Source: Palsa-851 sp035534435
GTDB taxonomy: Bacteria > Chloroflexota > Dormibacteria > Aeolococcales > Aeolococcaceae
Direction: 5' to 3'
NCBI GenBank assembly: GCA_035534435.1
Contig: DATLRX010000011.1
Span: 31,171 to 95,170, forward strand
DNA: 64,000 nt
Positions 42,628 through 50,934 of this stretch are shown here, one piece after another (positions within the stretch are counted from its first letter, which is position 1; every line of letters begins with the position of its first letter). Position numbers and translations under genes: made by a program. The notes beneath the pieces are model-generated. The model was not told where the DNA came from. It saw only the letters and a program-made list of their open reading frames with translations, and searched no databases.

Positions 42628-43841
42628 CCCGCGTCGTTCAGAAATACGGTGGATCGAGTGTCGCGACGCCGGTCAAGCTCCGGCGCGTCGCACGCCGGAT
42701 CCGCGAGTCGTTGCAGCCGGGGACGGAGATCGTCGTCGTCGTCAGCGCGATGGGCGATACGACCGACGAGCTGATCGCGCTCGCGCATCGCATCACGTCG
42801 GACCCACCGTCACGCGAGATGGACATGCTGCTCAGCAGCGGCGAGACCATCACCGCGCCACTGCTGGCGATGGCGCTGCACGCCGCGGGAACGCGGGCGA
42901 TCTCGCTCACCGGTGCGCAGGCGGGGATCAGAACCAGCCGCGCGCACCGCACCGCGCGCATCGTCGACATCGTTCCGCAGCGAGTCCTCGACGAGCTCGC
43001 GCTCGGCAACGTCGTGGTGGTCGCCGGCTTCCAGGGCGCGACGGAGGACATGGACGTCACGACGCTGGGCCGCGGCGGATCGGACACTTCCGCGGTCGCG
43101 CTCGCGGTCGCGGTCGGCGCCGACCGCTGCGAGATCTTCACCGACGTGCCCGGCGTGCACACCGCCGACCCGCGGCTCGTCCCGGAGGCGCGCGTGATTC
43201 CCGCCATCGATTACGACGAGATGCTGGAGCTGGCGTCCGCGGGAGCCCGGGTGATGCATCCGCGCGCCGTCGAGATCGGCGAGGCGTACTCGATGGAGAT
43301 CCACGTCCGATCCACGTTCGACAACGAACCGGGGACAATCATCGCCAGGCGGAGTGAGATGGAGATACGCCAGAAGGTGCGCGCCATTGCGCACGAGACC
43401 GACGTCGCCAAGGTGACGCTGCTCCGCGTTCCCGATCGCCCCGGCGTCGCGGCGTCGATCTTCGGCCCGCTCGGTGATGCCGGCATCGACGTTGACATCG
43501 TGCTGCAGAACGTCGGTCACGACGGTGCCACCGACCTGAGCTTCACCATCGCCGAATCCAACCTGCCGAAGGCGCGGCGCATGCTCGCATCCGTCGCCAG
43601 GAGCGTGCAGGCGCAGGGGTATCACGCCACCGCGGGCGTCGCGAAGGTCACCGTCATCGGCAGCGGCCTGCGGGGCACGCCCGGGATCTACGCGAAGATC
43701 TTCCAGGCGCTCGCAGCAAAGGACATCAACATCCAGATGATCGCCACGAGCGAGATCCATGTGACCTGCATCATCGACAGGCCGCGGGTCCGTGACGCCG
43801 TGCGCGCCTTGCACACCGCGTTCGAGCTGGAGAGGATTTGA
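42624..43841 (+). CDS. lysC: Aspartate kinase
   Basis: 405 residues. The catalytic domain has VQKYGGSSVA, TLGRGGSDTSAVALA and EIFTDVPGVHTADPR; two C-terminal ACT domains (about 265-405) bind lysine or threonine for feedback. It supplies aspartyl phosphate to the lysine, methionine and threonine branches. GTG start overlaps thrB; the asd gene is not in the window. Confidence 0.96.
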   Translation: MTRVVQKYGGSSVATPVKLRRVARRIRESLQPGTEIVVVVSAMGDTTDELIALAHRITSDPPSREMDMLLSSGETITAPLLAMALHAAGTRAISLTGAQAGIRTSRAHRTARIVDIVPQRVLDELALGNVVVVAGFQGATEDMDVTTLGRGGSDTSAVALAVAVGADRCEIFTDVPGVHTADPRLVPEARVIPAIDYDEMLELASAGARVMHPRAVEIGEAYSMEIHVRSTFDNEPGTIIARRSEMEIRQKVRAIAHETDVAKVTLLRVPDRPGVAASIFGPLGDAGIDVDIVLQNVGHDGATDLSFTIAESNLPKARRMLASVARSVQAQGYHATAGVAKVTVIGSGLRGTPGIYAKIFQALAAKDINIQMIATSEIHVTCIIDRPRVRDAVRALHTAFELERI

Positions 43842-44926
43842 GCCTCTCCGTCGGGATTGTCGGCCTGCCCAACGCCGGGAAGTCGACGCTCTTCAACGCG
43901 ATGACGCAGGCCGGCGCGGCGGTGGGCAACTATCCCTTCACCACCATCGAGCCGAACACCGGCGTCGTGCCGGTCCCCGACACGCGTCTCGATCGTCTTG
44001 CCGCGCTCTTCCGGCCACCCAAGGTGATCCCGGCGACGGTGACCTTCACCGATATCGCCGGGCTGGTGCGCGGCGCGAGTCGCGGCGAGGGCCTCGGCAA
44101 CCGCTTCCTCGGGAACATCCGCGAGGCGGACGCGACCGCGCTCGTGGTGCGCGCGTTCGAGGATCCCGACGTCACGCATGTCGAGGGCCGCGTCGATCCG
44201 GTTCGCGACATCGACGTGCTCGAGCTCGAGCTGCAGCTCGCAGACCTGGAGACGGTGACGAGGCGACTCGAGCGCACTGAGAAGAGCGCGCGCCTCCAGA
44301 AGGACAAGGAGCCGGAGCTGATCGCGCTGCTGCATCGCGTCCAGGAGCACCTGGACCAGGGCAACTCGGTGCGCACCATGCCGCTGACCGCCGAAGAGCA
44401 GTCACTGCTTCGAGAGTTCTGGCTGCTGACCGGCAAACCACTCATGGTCGTGGTCAACGTCGCGGAAGAGGCGGCCGGCGAGCCGGTGCCGGACGATGTC
44501 GTGCGGCGTGCGCGGCTCGCGGGTGGCGACGCGATCGCCGTCTCGGCGAAGATCGAGAACGACATCGCCGAGCTCGACCCGGCGGACCGCGAGGGGTTCC
44601 TGCACGACCTCCAGCTCGAGGAGCCGGGCCTGCACCGCGTGGCGCGGAGCGCCTACGGGCTCCTCCGTCTGATCACGTTCTTCACCGCGGGCGACACCGA
44701 GGTCCGCGCATGGAATCTGCGCGAGGGCCAGACCGCGCTGGACGCGGCGGCGAGCATCCATACCGACATCGCGCGGGGCTTCATCCGCGCCGAGGTCACC
44801 GATGCGGAGGAGCTGCTCGCGGCGGGTTCATATGCCGTCCTCCGCGAGCGCGGCAAGCAGCGGCTCGAGGGGCGCGACTACGTGATGCGCGACGGCGACG
44901 TCATCCACGTTCGCTTCAATGTCTGA
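43838..44926 (+). CDS. ychF: Redox-regulated ribosome-binding ATPase YchF
   Basis: 362 residues of the Obg/OLA1 family. P-loop GLPNAGKSTLFNA, FTTIEPN switch, DIAGLVRGASRGEGLGN, and a C-terminal TGS domain (from about 277, with AWNLREGQTA). The G4 motif reads VVNVAEE rather than NKxD, as expected for an ATP-preferring member. TTG start with GGAGAGGA directly upstream, overlapping lysC by 4 nt, an unusual position for this housekeeping gene. Confidence 0.95.
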   Translation: MSLSVGIVGLPNAGKSTLFNAMTQAGAAVGNYPFTTIEPNTGVVPVPDTRLDRLAALFRPPKVIPATVTFTDIAGLVRGASRGEGLGNRFLGNIREADATALVVRAFEDPDVTHVEGRVDPVRDIDVLELELQLADLETVTRRLERTEKSARLQKDKEPELIALLHRVQEHLDQGNSVRTMPLTAEEQSLLREFWLLTGKPLMVVVNVAEEAAGEPVPDDVVRRARLAGGDAIAVSAKIENDIAELDPADREGFLHDLQLEEPGLHRVARSAYGLLRLITFFTAGDTEVRAWNLREGQTALDAAASIHTDIARGFIRAEVTDAEELLAAGSYAVLRERGKQRLEGRDYVMRDGDVIHVRFNV

Positions 44927-45662
44927 GACAGCGGTCGTCGCGGACGGACCGCGGCTCGCGCTGATCATCGACGCCCCGCTGCCGGGTGAGGAGAACATGC
45001 GTCGCGACGTGGCGCTGCTCGACGCCTGTGCGCGCGGCGAGATGCCGGGAGCCGTCCGCCTGTACGGTTTCGCGCCGGCGTGTCTCAGCCTGGGTCGCAT
45101 GCAGCCGGTGACCGACGTGGACCTCGATGCATGCGAGCGCGACGGCGTCGACGTCGTGCGCCGGCCGAGCGGCGGACGGGCGGTGCTGCACGACCAGGAG
45201 GTGACGTACTCCGTCGTCTGCCGGTCGTCCGACCCCATCTTCGGCGGCCGCGTCCTCGAATCGTGCGCGCGGATCCACGACGCTGTCGCGGCCGGCCTGG
45301 AGGTCCTCGGCATACGGACGACGCCTCACGCGATGCCGGCCGACCTCCGGCGCGACGCGCGCGACGGCGCGGCAATCGCTGACTGCTTCGCACGTCCCGC
45401 GGCGCACGAGCTGCTCGACGATCGCGGCCGGAAGCTCGTCGGGAGCGCGCAGGCGAGGCGCGCGGGTGCGCTGCTCCAGCATGGGTCGGTCCTGCTCGAG
45501 CCTCCGCGCGCCGCAGCGTACCTGAGAGGTGATGCCGTGCTCGCGCCCGGGGGCGCCGGAGTCCGCGAGATTCTCTGGCGTCGGGTCAGCCGCGATGAGC
45601 TCGTGGACGCGCTGGCGACCGGTTTCCGCCGCGCCCTGGGGGGCGCGCCGGCCGGTGATTGA
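44919..45662 (+). CDS. Octanoyltransferase LipM-like / lipoate-protein ligase family
   Basis: 247 residues of the BPL_LplA_LipB fold: RRPSGGRAVLHDQEVTYSV (81-99), a conserved Cys (C156) in ADCFARP and K172 in GRKLVGSAQARR, then LLQHGSVLL. C156 matches the acyl-thioester Cys of LipM-type octanoyltransferases, favouring lipoate biosynthesis over scavenging by LplA. No GcvH or lipA nearby. Starts 8 nt inside ychF. Confidence 0.85.
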   Translation: MSETAVVADGPRLALIIDAPLPGEENMRRDVALLDACARGEMPGAVRLYGFAPACLSLGRMQPVTDVDLDACERDGVDVVRRPSGGRAVLHDQEVTYSVVCRSSDPIFGGRVLESCARIHDAVAAGLEVLGIRTTPHAMPADLRRDARDGAAIADCFARPAAHELLDDRGRKLVGSAQARRAGALLQHGSVLLEPPRAAAYLRGDAVLAPGGAGVREILWRRVSRDELVDALATGFRRALGGAPAGD

Positions 45663-45687
45663 TCACCACCGCATGGTGTGCTAGTGT
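45659..45687 (+). promoter_or_regulatory. Promoter of the 6S-like RNA
   Basis: TTGATC (45659-45664), a 17-nt spacer, and the extended -10 TGC-TAGTGT (TAGTGT at 45682-45687). It is one of the best sigma-70 type promoters in the window and precedes a stretch with no ORF. Predicted start near 45694-45697. Confidence 0.6.
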
Positions 45688-45694
45688 CGCCGGC

Positions 45695-45850
45695 AGACCA
45701 CAAGATGTAGGGCTGCACCCCTTGCATCCCAGGTTTGTCGGGCAGCGGGCTCCGGGCTTCCCCACCGCTCTGGTCACGGCTCCACATTCGTGGCCGCACT
45801 CATCCGGCGGCCCGCTGCCTGTCCCGCCGGGGTGATCTTCGTGGAGTTGC
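45695..45850 (+). ncRNA. Structured RNA, 6S RNA-like (putative)
   Basis: A non-coding stretch folding into one long rod. Outer stem CCAC-AAGAT (45698-45706) with ATCTT-C-GTGG (45835-45844), one bulged C; CACCCC (45716-45721) with GGGGTG (45829-45834); a perfect 10-bp stem GGCAGCGGGC (45741-45750) with GCCCGCTGCC (45810-45819); an open central region; and an apical hairpin CCAC-ATTC-GTGG (45782-45793). Size (about 155 nt), single-rod shape and a large central bubble resemble 6S RNA, the RNA polymerase regulator. The SRP and tmRNA signatures are absent. The 6S identity is an inference from shape; the 3' end is uncertain. Confidence 0.45.
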
Positions 45851-45866
45851 GGCCGCGGCCCCCTGA

Positions 45867-45872
45867 TACGCT
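45867..45872 (+). promoter_or_regulatory. Extended -10 element of the tail-anchored protein gene
   Basis: TACGCT preceded by TGA, 11 nt before the ATG at 45884; no Shine-Dalgarno sequence. Confidence 0.5.
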
Positions 45873-45883
45873 TCGCTGAGTTC

Positions 45884-46354
45884 ATGGCCAAAAAGACCCG
45901 CAAGCAGAAGCAGCGAGCACCGTCGCGACGCGTCCAGGCACCCGGCACCGCATCGCGACAGGCGAGCGCCGCGCCCTCGCCCGCCCGCTTTGCACCGCCG
46001 CTCCTCCCCGCGAGCGTCGCGCCACTTCCGGGAAGCGGCGGCACCGTTGAGACGGAGCTCGACGACGACGCCGTGGCCACCGGTGTCGCCGCCGCGGACG
46101 ACGGCTACGCGGCCGCCGACGGCTCGTCACGCCGCCGCGTTCAGCGCCTCAACCCTGCCGCGCAACCGCGTTCGCCAGGCCGTCAGGTGAGCACCGCGGC
46201 GATGTTCCTGCCGCTCGAGAGCGACGATGCGGCGATACCGTTCGACCGCGTTCCCTACGTCCCCCAGGACCTTCGCCGGGTCGCGATCATGGCGTCGCTG
46301 ATGGTCGTGCTGATCCTCATCGCCGCGTTCGTGGTCACGCGTATCAACCCGTGA
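45884..46354 (+). CDS. Tail-anchored membrane protein (unknown function)
   Basis: 156 residues: a strongly basic N-terminus (AKKTRKQKQR), a long Ala/Pro/Ser-rich and then acidic disordered region, a conserved-looking VPYVPQDLRR segment and one membrane helix at about 133-152, only 4 residues from the C-terminus, flanked by RR and R. No signal peptide. This is textbook tail-anchor topology. The Get3/ArsA-like ATPase begins 16 nt downstream. A role as client or membrane receptor of that ATPase is an inference. Confidence 0.7.
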   Translation: MAKKTRKQKQRAPSRRVQAPGTASRQASAAPSPARFAPPLLPASVAPLPGSGGTVETELDDDAVATGVAAADDGYAAADGSSRRRVQRLNPAAQPRSPGRQVSTAAMFLPLESDDAAIPFDRVPYVPQDLRRVAIMASLMVVLILIAAFVVTRINP

Positions 46355-46370
46355 GCATTGAGACACCCCC

Positions 46371-47543
46371 GTGCGTGTGATCCTGTACACGGGCAAGGGT
46401 GGGGTGGGCAAGACGACGGTCGCCGCCGCCACAGCCGTCAAGTGCGCCAGCCTCGGGCTGAAGACGCTCGTGATCAGCACCGATGCGGCGCACAGCCTCG
46501 CCGACAGCGTCGACGCGCAGGTCGGCGACCACCCGACGCAGCTCGCGCCGAACCTGTGGGGGCAGGAGGTCAACGCGCTCCACGAGCTCGAGGAGCACTG
46601 GGACCGCATCCACATCTACCTCACGTCGCTCTTCGCGTCGCAGGGAGTCGACGACATCGTCGCCGAGGAGATGGCGTCCCCTCCGGGCATGGAGGAGGTC
46701 GCGAGCCTCATGTGGATCAAGAAGCACAAGCGCGAGGGCAAGTTCGACGTTCTGATCATCGACTGCGCGCCGACCGGTGAGACGCTGCAGCTGCTGGCGT
46801 TCCCCGATGTCGCGAAGTGGTACCTCAACCGCATCTTCCCGATCCACCGGATGATGAACAAGGTCGCGCGGCCCGTGATGCAGCCGTTCATCAACATCCC
46901 GCTGCCGAGCGATGAGATCTTCGGCAACGTCCGCGACCTGCTCCTCGACCTCGAGGGCATGAAGAAGATCCTCGGCGACCCCAAGGTGTGCACGACGCGG
47001 ATCGTGCTCAACCTCGAGAAGATGGTCGTCAAGGAGGCGCAGCGGGCATTCACATACCTGAGCCTGTATGACTACCTGACCGACCTCATCGTCGTGAACC
47101 GCGTGCTTCCCCCGGAGGTCAAGGACACGTACTTCGACTCGTGGCGCCAGGCGCAGCAGCGGTACTCGACGATGGTCGACACGGCGTTCTCACCGATCCC
47201 GACGCTGCGCACCAAGCTCTTCGACCACGAGATCGTCGGGCTGCCTGCGCTCGCCGAGATGGCCGACTCAATCTACGGCGACCAGGACCCGTCGCAGATC
47301 TTCTACCACTCGATCCCGCAGCGCATTCGCAAGGTCGGCAACAACTACGTGCTGCAGATCCATCTCCCCTTCGTCGGCAAGGAGGAGGTCGACATCAAGC
47401 ATCGAGAGGGCGACCTCTTCATCACCGTCGGGCCCTACAAACGTGAGATCTCGCTGCCACGGGTGCTCAACGGCAAGCGCGTCAGCCGTGGGCGTCTCGA
47501 GGAAGGCATGCTGTCCGTGACGTTCTCGGACGCGAAGGCATGA
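46371..47543 (+). CDS. ArsA/Get3-family ATPase with C-terminal HSP20-like domain
   Basis: 390 residues. Deviant Walker A GKGGVGKTT (8-16), DAAHSLADS switch I segment, DCAPTGETLQLL switch II (near 131-142), and a C-terminal alpha-crystallin-like domain (about 323-390, with LPFVGKEEVDIKHREGD). Get3's zinc CxxC and ArsA's three metal Cys are missing, so neither arsenite transport nor a eukaryotic-type dimer can be assumed. No ars operon genes are nearby. Such ATPases with an HSP20 tail occur in Actinobacteria, Chloroflexota and phototrophs. GTG start; the stop overlaps the next small gene. Confidence 0.88.
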   Translation: MRVILYTGKGGVGKTTVAAATAVKCASLGLKTLVISTDAAHSLADSVDAQVGDHPTQLAPNLWGQEVNALHELEEHWDRIHIYLTSLFASQGVDDIVAEEMASPPGMEEVASLMWIKKHKREGKFDVLIIDCAPTGETLQLLAFPDVAKWYLNRIFPIHRMMNKVARPVMQPFINIPLPSDEIFGNVRDLLLDLEGMKKILGDPKVCTTRIVLNLEKMVVKEAQRAFTYLSLYDYLTDLIVVNRVLPPEVKDTYFDSWRQAQQRYSTMVDTAFSPIPTLRTKLFDHEIVGLPALAEMADSIYGDQDPSQIFYHSIPQRIRKVGNNYVLQIHLPFVGKEEVDIKHREGDLFITVGPYKREISLPRVLNGKRVSRGRLEEGMLSVTFSDAKA

Positions 47544-47812
47544 CGGCCCGGCTCGACCCGGCAAAGCTCGTCGACGATGCCGCGCGGCTCGTCGGATCGT
47601 CCCTCGGCGACCTGATCCCGCCCGCGGCGCAGCGGCATCTGCTCAACGCGCAACGCGAGTTGCTGCTCGCCGTCGCGGCGTTGATCGAGCATCACACGCA
47701 GTCGCCCGACGAGTCCGAGGCGCCGCCTGAAGGCACCGCGGGCCGGGGTGGAAAGCGAACGCGAGCGGGCACGGGGCGCTCGCGCCGCCCGGCGCGGGTC
47801 GAGCTCGAGTAG
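47540..47812 (+). CDS. Small helical protein with basic tail (unknown)
   Basis: 90 residues, overlapping the ATPase gene by 4 nt. Residues 1-52 are predicted amphipathic helices (LVDDAARLVGSSLGDLIP, then LLNAQRELLLAVAALIEHH); the last 35 are disordered and Arg/Gly-rich. No family recognised. Tight coupling to the Get3-like gene suggests a partner or regulator. Confidence 0.6.
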   Translation: MTARLDPAKLVDDAARLVGSSLGDLIPPAAQRHLLNAQRELLLAVAALIEHHTQSPDESEAPPEGTAGRGGKRTRAGTGRSRRPARVELE

Positions 47813-47821
47813 CAGCGCCCG

Positions 47822-48559
47822 GTGACGGGCCCCGGAACCTACCTGGCGGTCGTCCTCTACACCCTGCCGGGATTCGTCATCGGCTCGGTGATCCATGAGC
47901 TGAGCCACGCCGCGGTCGCGTTGCGCTGCGGCGATCCGACGCCGCGACGCGACAGGCGGATGACGCTTGACCCGCGACGCAACATCGACCCGTTCGGTGC
48001 CGCGGCGATGCTCATCGCGGGATTCGGCTGGGGGAAGCCGGTGCAGCTCGACCCGTTGTTCCTGCGCGACGGACGACGGCGAGCCGCCGTCGCCGCGGCC
48101 GGGCCGCTGGCGCACCTCGTCGTCGCCGCCATCTTCGTGCTCGCGCTGCGAGTCGAGCTGACCGGCGCGGCGATCGACCCGAGAGGATTCGACACGGTCG
48201 CGCAGTTCACCCTCGAAGGTGTGCTCTTCGGCGTGCTGCTGCAGGGGTTTCTCGTCAACATCGCGCTGTTCGTCTTCAACGCGCTGCCCCTGCCCGGTCT
48301 CGACGGTTATGCGGTCGTGCGCAGTCTGCTCTTCGGACGCCTTCCCGGATTCTTCCTCCGCGTCGAGCAGTATCGCTATGCCGTGTACGCGGCGGTCGCG
48401 CTCGCGGTGCTGCTCCCGCCACAGCTCACGAGCGGGGGCGTCAATCCCATCGCCGCGATGACGATCGGCGCGGCGTCGCTCACGTTCGAGCACCTGGTGG
48501 TCCCCGGGGTAGCGCCGATCTTCGTCGGCCTGCCGAACGTGTTCACCGTGTTCTCATGA
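47822..48559 (+). CDS. Site-2 protease family (M50) membrane metalloprotease
   Basis: 245 residues, about 6 membrane helices. Zinc motif HELSHA (H25, E26, H29) in the first helix; the second ligand is the Asp of LPLPGLDGYAV near 160. The short M50B form cleaves within membranes. GTG start 9 nt after the small protein; overlaps the NUDIX gene. Substrate unknown; with no PDZ domain it is not an RseP orthologue. Confidence 0.85.
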   Translation: MTGPGTYLAVVLYTLPGFVIGSVIHELSHAAVALRCGDPTPRRDRRMTLDPRRNIDPFGAAAMLIAGFGWGKPVQLDPLFLRDGRRRAAVAAAGPLAHLVVAAIFVLALRVELTGAAIDPRGFDTVAQFTLEGVLFGVLLQGFLVNIALFVFNALPLPGLDGYAVVRSLLFGRLPGFFLRVEQYRYAVYAAVALAVLLPPQLTSGGVNPIAAMTIGAASLTFEHLVVPGVAPIFVGLPNVFTVFS

Positions 48560-49065
48560 GCGCCGTTGTCATCGATGGTGTCAAGTGGCACGTCGAGGGC
48601 GCCCAGGTCGCGATCGTCCAGCGCGGGCGCGTGCTGCTCCAGTTCCGGCCCTGGCCGCCCGGGTGGGAGCTTCCGGGTGGCCACTGCGACCCCGGCGAGG
48701 ATCCGGCCGTGACGGCCGCACGCGAGGTCACCGAGGAGACCGGGTACGTCGTGCGCATCACCCGCGTGGTGGGCGTGTATTCATGGAAGGGACTGCGCTC
48801 CGCCGGCGACGTCGTGTTCCTCGCCGATGTTGTCGGCGGCGCTCCGCGTCGAAGCCTCGAGTCCTGGGCGCTGCGGATGCATGCGCCGGACCGCCTGCCC
48901 CGCACCGTATTTCCGTGGATCCGTGAACGCGCTCGGGATGCGGTCGACGTCGCGGCGGGAGGGCCTCCGGTGCATCGCGTGCAGCCCGTGACCATCCGCC
49001 ACGTGCTCGGGTTCGCGACGGCGTGGCTGCACACGCCGATCGACCGGCTCCGCGGACGCCGATGA
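48556..49065 (+). CDS. NUDIX hydrolase
   Basis: 169 residues. The Nudix box runs from about 42 to 64: GHCDPGEDPAVTAA, then REVTEETGY. It hydrolyses a nucleoside diphosphate linked to another moiety; substrate not predictable. ATGA couplings at both ends place it inside the operon. Confidence 0.88.
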   Translation: MSAVVIDGVKWHVEGAQVAIVQRGRVLLQFRPWPPGWELPGGHCDPGEDPAVTAAREVTEETGYVVRITRVVGVYSWKGLRSAGDVVFLADVVGGAPRRSLESWALRMHAPDRLPRTVFPWIRERARDAVDVAAGGPPVHRVQPVTIRHVLGFATAWLHTPIDRLRGRR

Positions 49066-50051
49066 CGACGGCGCTGCTCTTCATCGTGAGCCTCGTGCTC
49101 GTCGTCATCGCGTCGGAGCTGTTCACCAACGCCATCGAGTGGGCCGGCTTCCAGCTCAAGCTGGGCACGGGCGCGACGGGCAGCCTGCTCGCGGCGCTCG
49201 GCACCTCGCTGCCGGAGACGGTCGTGCCCATCGTTGCGCTCGCGACGCACACACCGCACGCCGACTCCGTCGCAACCGGCGCGATCCTCGGCTCGCCGTT
49301 TCTGCTCCTGACACTCGGCGCGGGCGCGACGGGAGTGGCGGTGCTCATCCGCGGTGGCGCGCGCCGGCTCGTCATCGATCGACGGCAGGCACGGCGCGAC
49401 CTCGGCGTGTTCCTCGTGGCGTTCACGGTCGCGGTGCTCTCGAGCGCGCTTCCGTCGGGTGCGCGGATCGCCGTCGGAATCTGTCTCCTGCTCGGTTACG
49501 CCGGATACGTCGTGGCGACGCTGCGCGGCAGCGGCGCCGGCGGCGACATGCCCGAACCGCTGCACATCGTCCGCTGGCGCCCGGGCGAGCCCCACACGGT
49601 GCTCGTGTTCGTGCAGCTGGCGGTCGCCGTCGCCATCCTCATCCTCGGATCGCAACTCTTCGTCATCGCGCTCGACGAGACGGCCTCGGCGTTGCACGTT
49701 GGGGAACTGGTGCTCGCGCTCGTGATCGTGCCGATTGCGACCGAGCTCCCGGAGACGCTCAACAGCGTGCTGTGGGTGCGCACGAACGACGACATGCTCG
49801 CCTTCGGCAACGTCGCGGGCTCGGCGACATTCCAGTCGTGCGTGCTGGCCAGCATCGGCGTGGTGTTCACGACGTGGAACCTCAACGCGGGCGGTGTCAT
49901 CAGCGCTGCGCTCACGATCGCGACCGCGGCGTATCTGCTCGCGCTGCTCTGGCGCGGTCAGGCGCGCGGAGCGCTCCTCATGCTGACGCTGCTGCCGTGG
50001 CTCGTCTACGTTGCTGCGCAGATCGTGACGGGTGGACATCTCTCGCTCTGA
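49062..50051 (+). CDS. Sodium/calcium exchanger family membrane protein (CaCA)
   Basis: 329 residues with about 10 membrane helices. The two inverted alpha repeats are visible as GTSLPETVVPIVA (near 46-58) and ATELPETLNSVLW (near 225-237), the acidic residues being ion ligands. It exchanges Na+ or H+ for Ca2+ or a related cation. ATG at 49062 sits on the NUDIX stop. Confidence 0.88.
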   Translation: MTTALLFIVSLVLVVIASELFTNAIEWAGFQLKLGTGATGSLLAALGTSLPETVVPIVALATHTPHADSVATGAILGSPFLLLTLGAGATGVAVLIRGGARRLVIDRRQARRDLGVFLVAFTVAVLSSALPSGARIAVGICLLLGYAGYVVATLRGSGAGGDMPEPLHIVRWRPGEPHTVLVFVQLAVAVAILILGSQLFVIALDETASALHVGELVLALVIVPIATELPETLNSVLWVRTNDDMLAFGNVAGSATFQSCVLASIGVVFTTWNLNAGGVISAALTIATAAYLLALLWRGQARGALLMLTLLPWLVYVAAQIVTGGHLSL

Positions 50052-50072
50052 CCGGCGCACAATCTGGCGCTC

Positions 50073-50924
50073 ATGGCGATTCACACAACGGAGTCGGTCG
50101 ACGTGTATGCGACGGCCGCGCTGCCGTTCCTCGAGGAGGATCCGTGCGCGCGCAACGTGCTGCTCACGGTCATCGACACGGTGCGCGCGGCGCCGGGTTC
50201 GTTCAGCGCTCCGCCGAGCTTCTGGTGGATCACCGACGAGTCCGGCGCGGTCCGCGGCGCCGCGAGCTGGACGCCCCCATATCCGCTCCTGGTTTCTGCG
50301 ATCCCCGACTCCGCGGCGTCCGAGCTGGCCGCATCGATGATCGCGCGGGCCACCTCCATCGGCGTCAGGGCGCCGGGGATCAACGGACCCGAGCGTTCGG
50401 CGCACGCGGTCGCGTCGGCGTGGACCGCTTCGGCCGCCGGCACCATCGGACGCGCGCGCACCATCCTGCTCAACGAGCTCGATCGCCTCACGGACGTCCC
50501 CATCCCGCCCGGCAGCGCTCGGAGCGCGACGCTCGAGGACGTGCCCCTGCTCGCCGGATGGCTCGCCGCCTTCGGCGCCGAGGTGGACCTGATCATCGGC
50601 CTCGACCCGCGGGTCACGGCAGAGCGCTCCGTACGGGCCGGGATCTTCGACCTGTGGACCGCGGACGCGACGCCCGTGTGCCTCGTCGGTCATCGCGTCG
50701 CGGCGCGGGTGCTTCGCGTCGGCCCCGTGTACACGCCGCCCGAGCACCGCAACCACGGGTACGGACGTCGGCTCACCTACGAGGTCACGGCATCCGCGCT
50801 GGCGACTCCCGATGTTGACCGGGCCATGCTCTTCACAGATGCAGACAATCCTGTCTCGAACTCGATCTACCGGCAGGCGGGCTACGTGGCTCGCGACCGG
50901 CACGTCGAGATCGCGTTCGCCTAG
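50073..50924 (+). CDS. GNAT family N-acetyltransferase
   Basis: 283 residues, a two-part GNAT. The C-terminal half has the acetyl-CoA loop YTPPEHRNHGYGRRL (near 223-237) and MLFTDADNPVSNSIYRQAGY; the N-terminal half is a degenerate acetyltransferase-like domain. Substrate unknown. It starts 21 nt after the exchanger, and its stop overlaps the -10 element of the SDR gene. Confidence 0.8.
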   Translation: MAIHTTESVDVYATAALPFLEEDPCARNVLLTVIDTVRAAPGSFSAPPSFWWITDESGAVRGAASWTPPYPLLVSAIPDSAASELAASMIARATSIGVRAPGINGPERSAHAVASAWTASAAGTIGRARTILLNELDRLTDVPIPPGSARSATLEDVPLLAGWLAAFGAEVDLIIGLDPRVTAERSVRAGIFDLWTADATPVCLVGHRVAARVLRVGPVYTPPEHRNHGYGRRLTYEVTASALATPDVDRAMLFTDADNPVSNSIYRQAGYVARDRHVEIAFA

Positions 50925-50927
50925 AGT
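50922..50927 (+). promoter_or_regulatory. -10 element of the SDR gene, overlapping the GNAT stop (leaderless)
   Basis: TAGAGT, whose first three bases are the GNAT TAG stop, 7 nt before the SDR ATG. Confidence 0.5.
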
Positions 50928-50934
50928 CAGTGCC

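Noticed and set aside
45695..45850. SRP RNA or tmRNA in the gap after the lipM-like gene
   Set aside because: No GGAA-type SRP apical loop and no tRNA-like ends or tag frame; the single-rod shape fits 6S better.
46371..47543. Arsenite efflux ATPase (arsA)
   Set aside because: Single ATPase half, no metal-binding cysteines, an HSP20-like tail and no ars genes nearby; a Get3-like role is more consistent.
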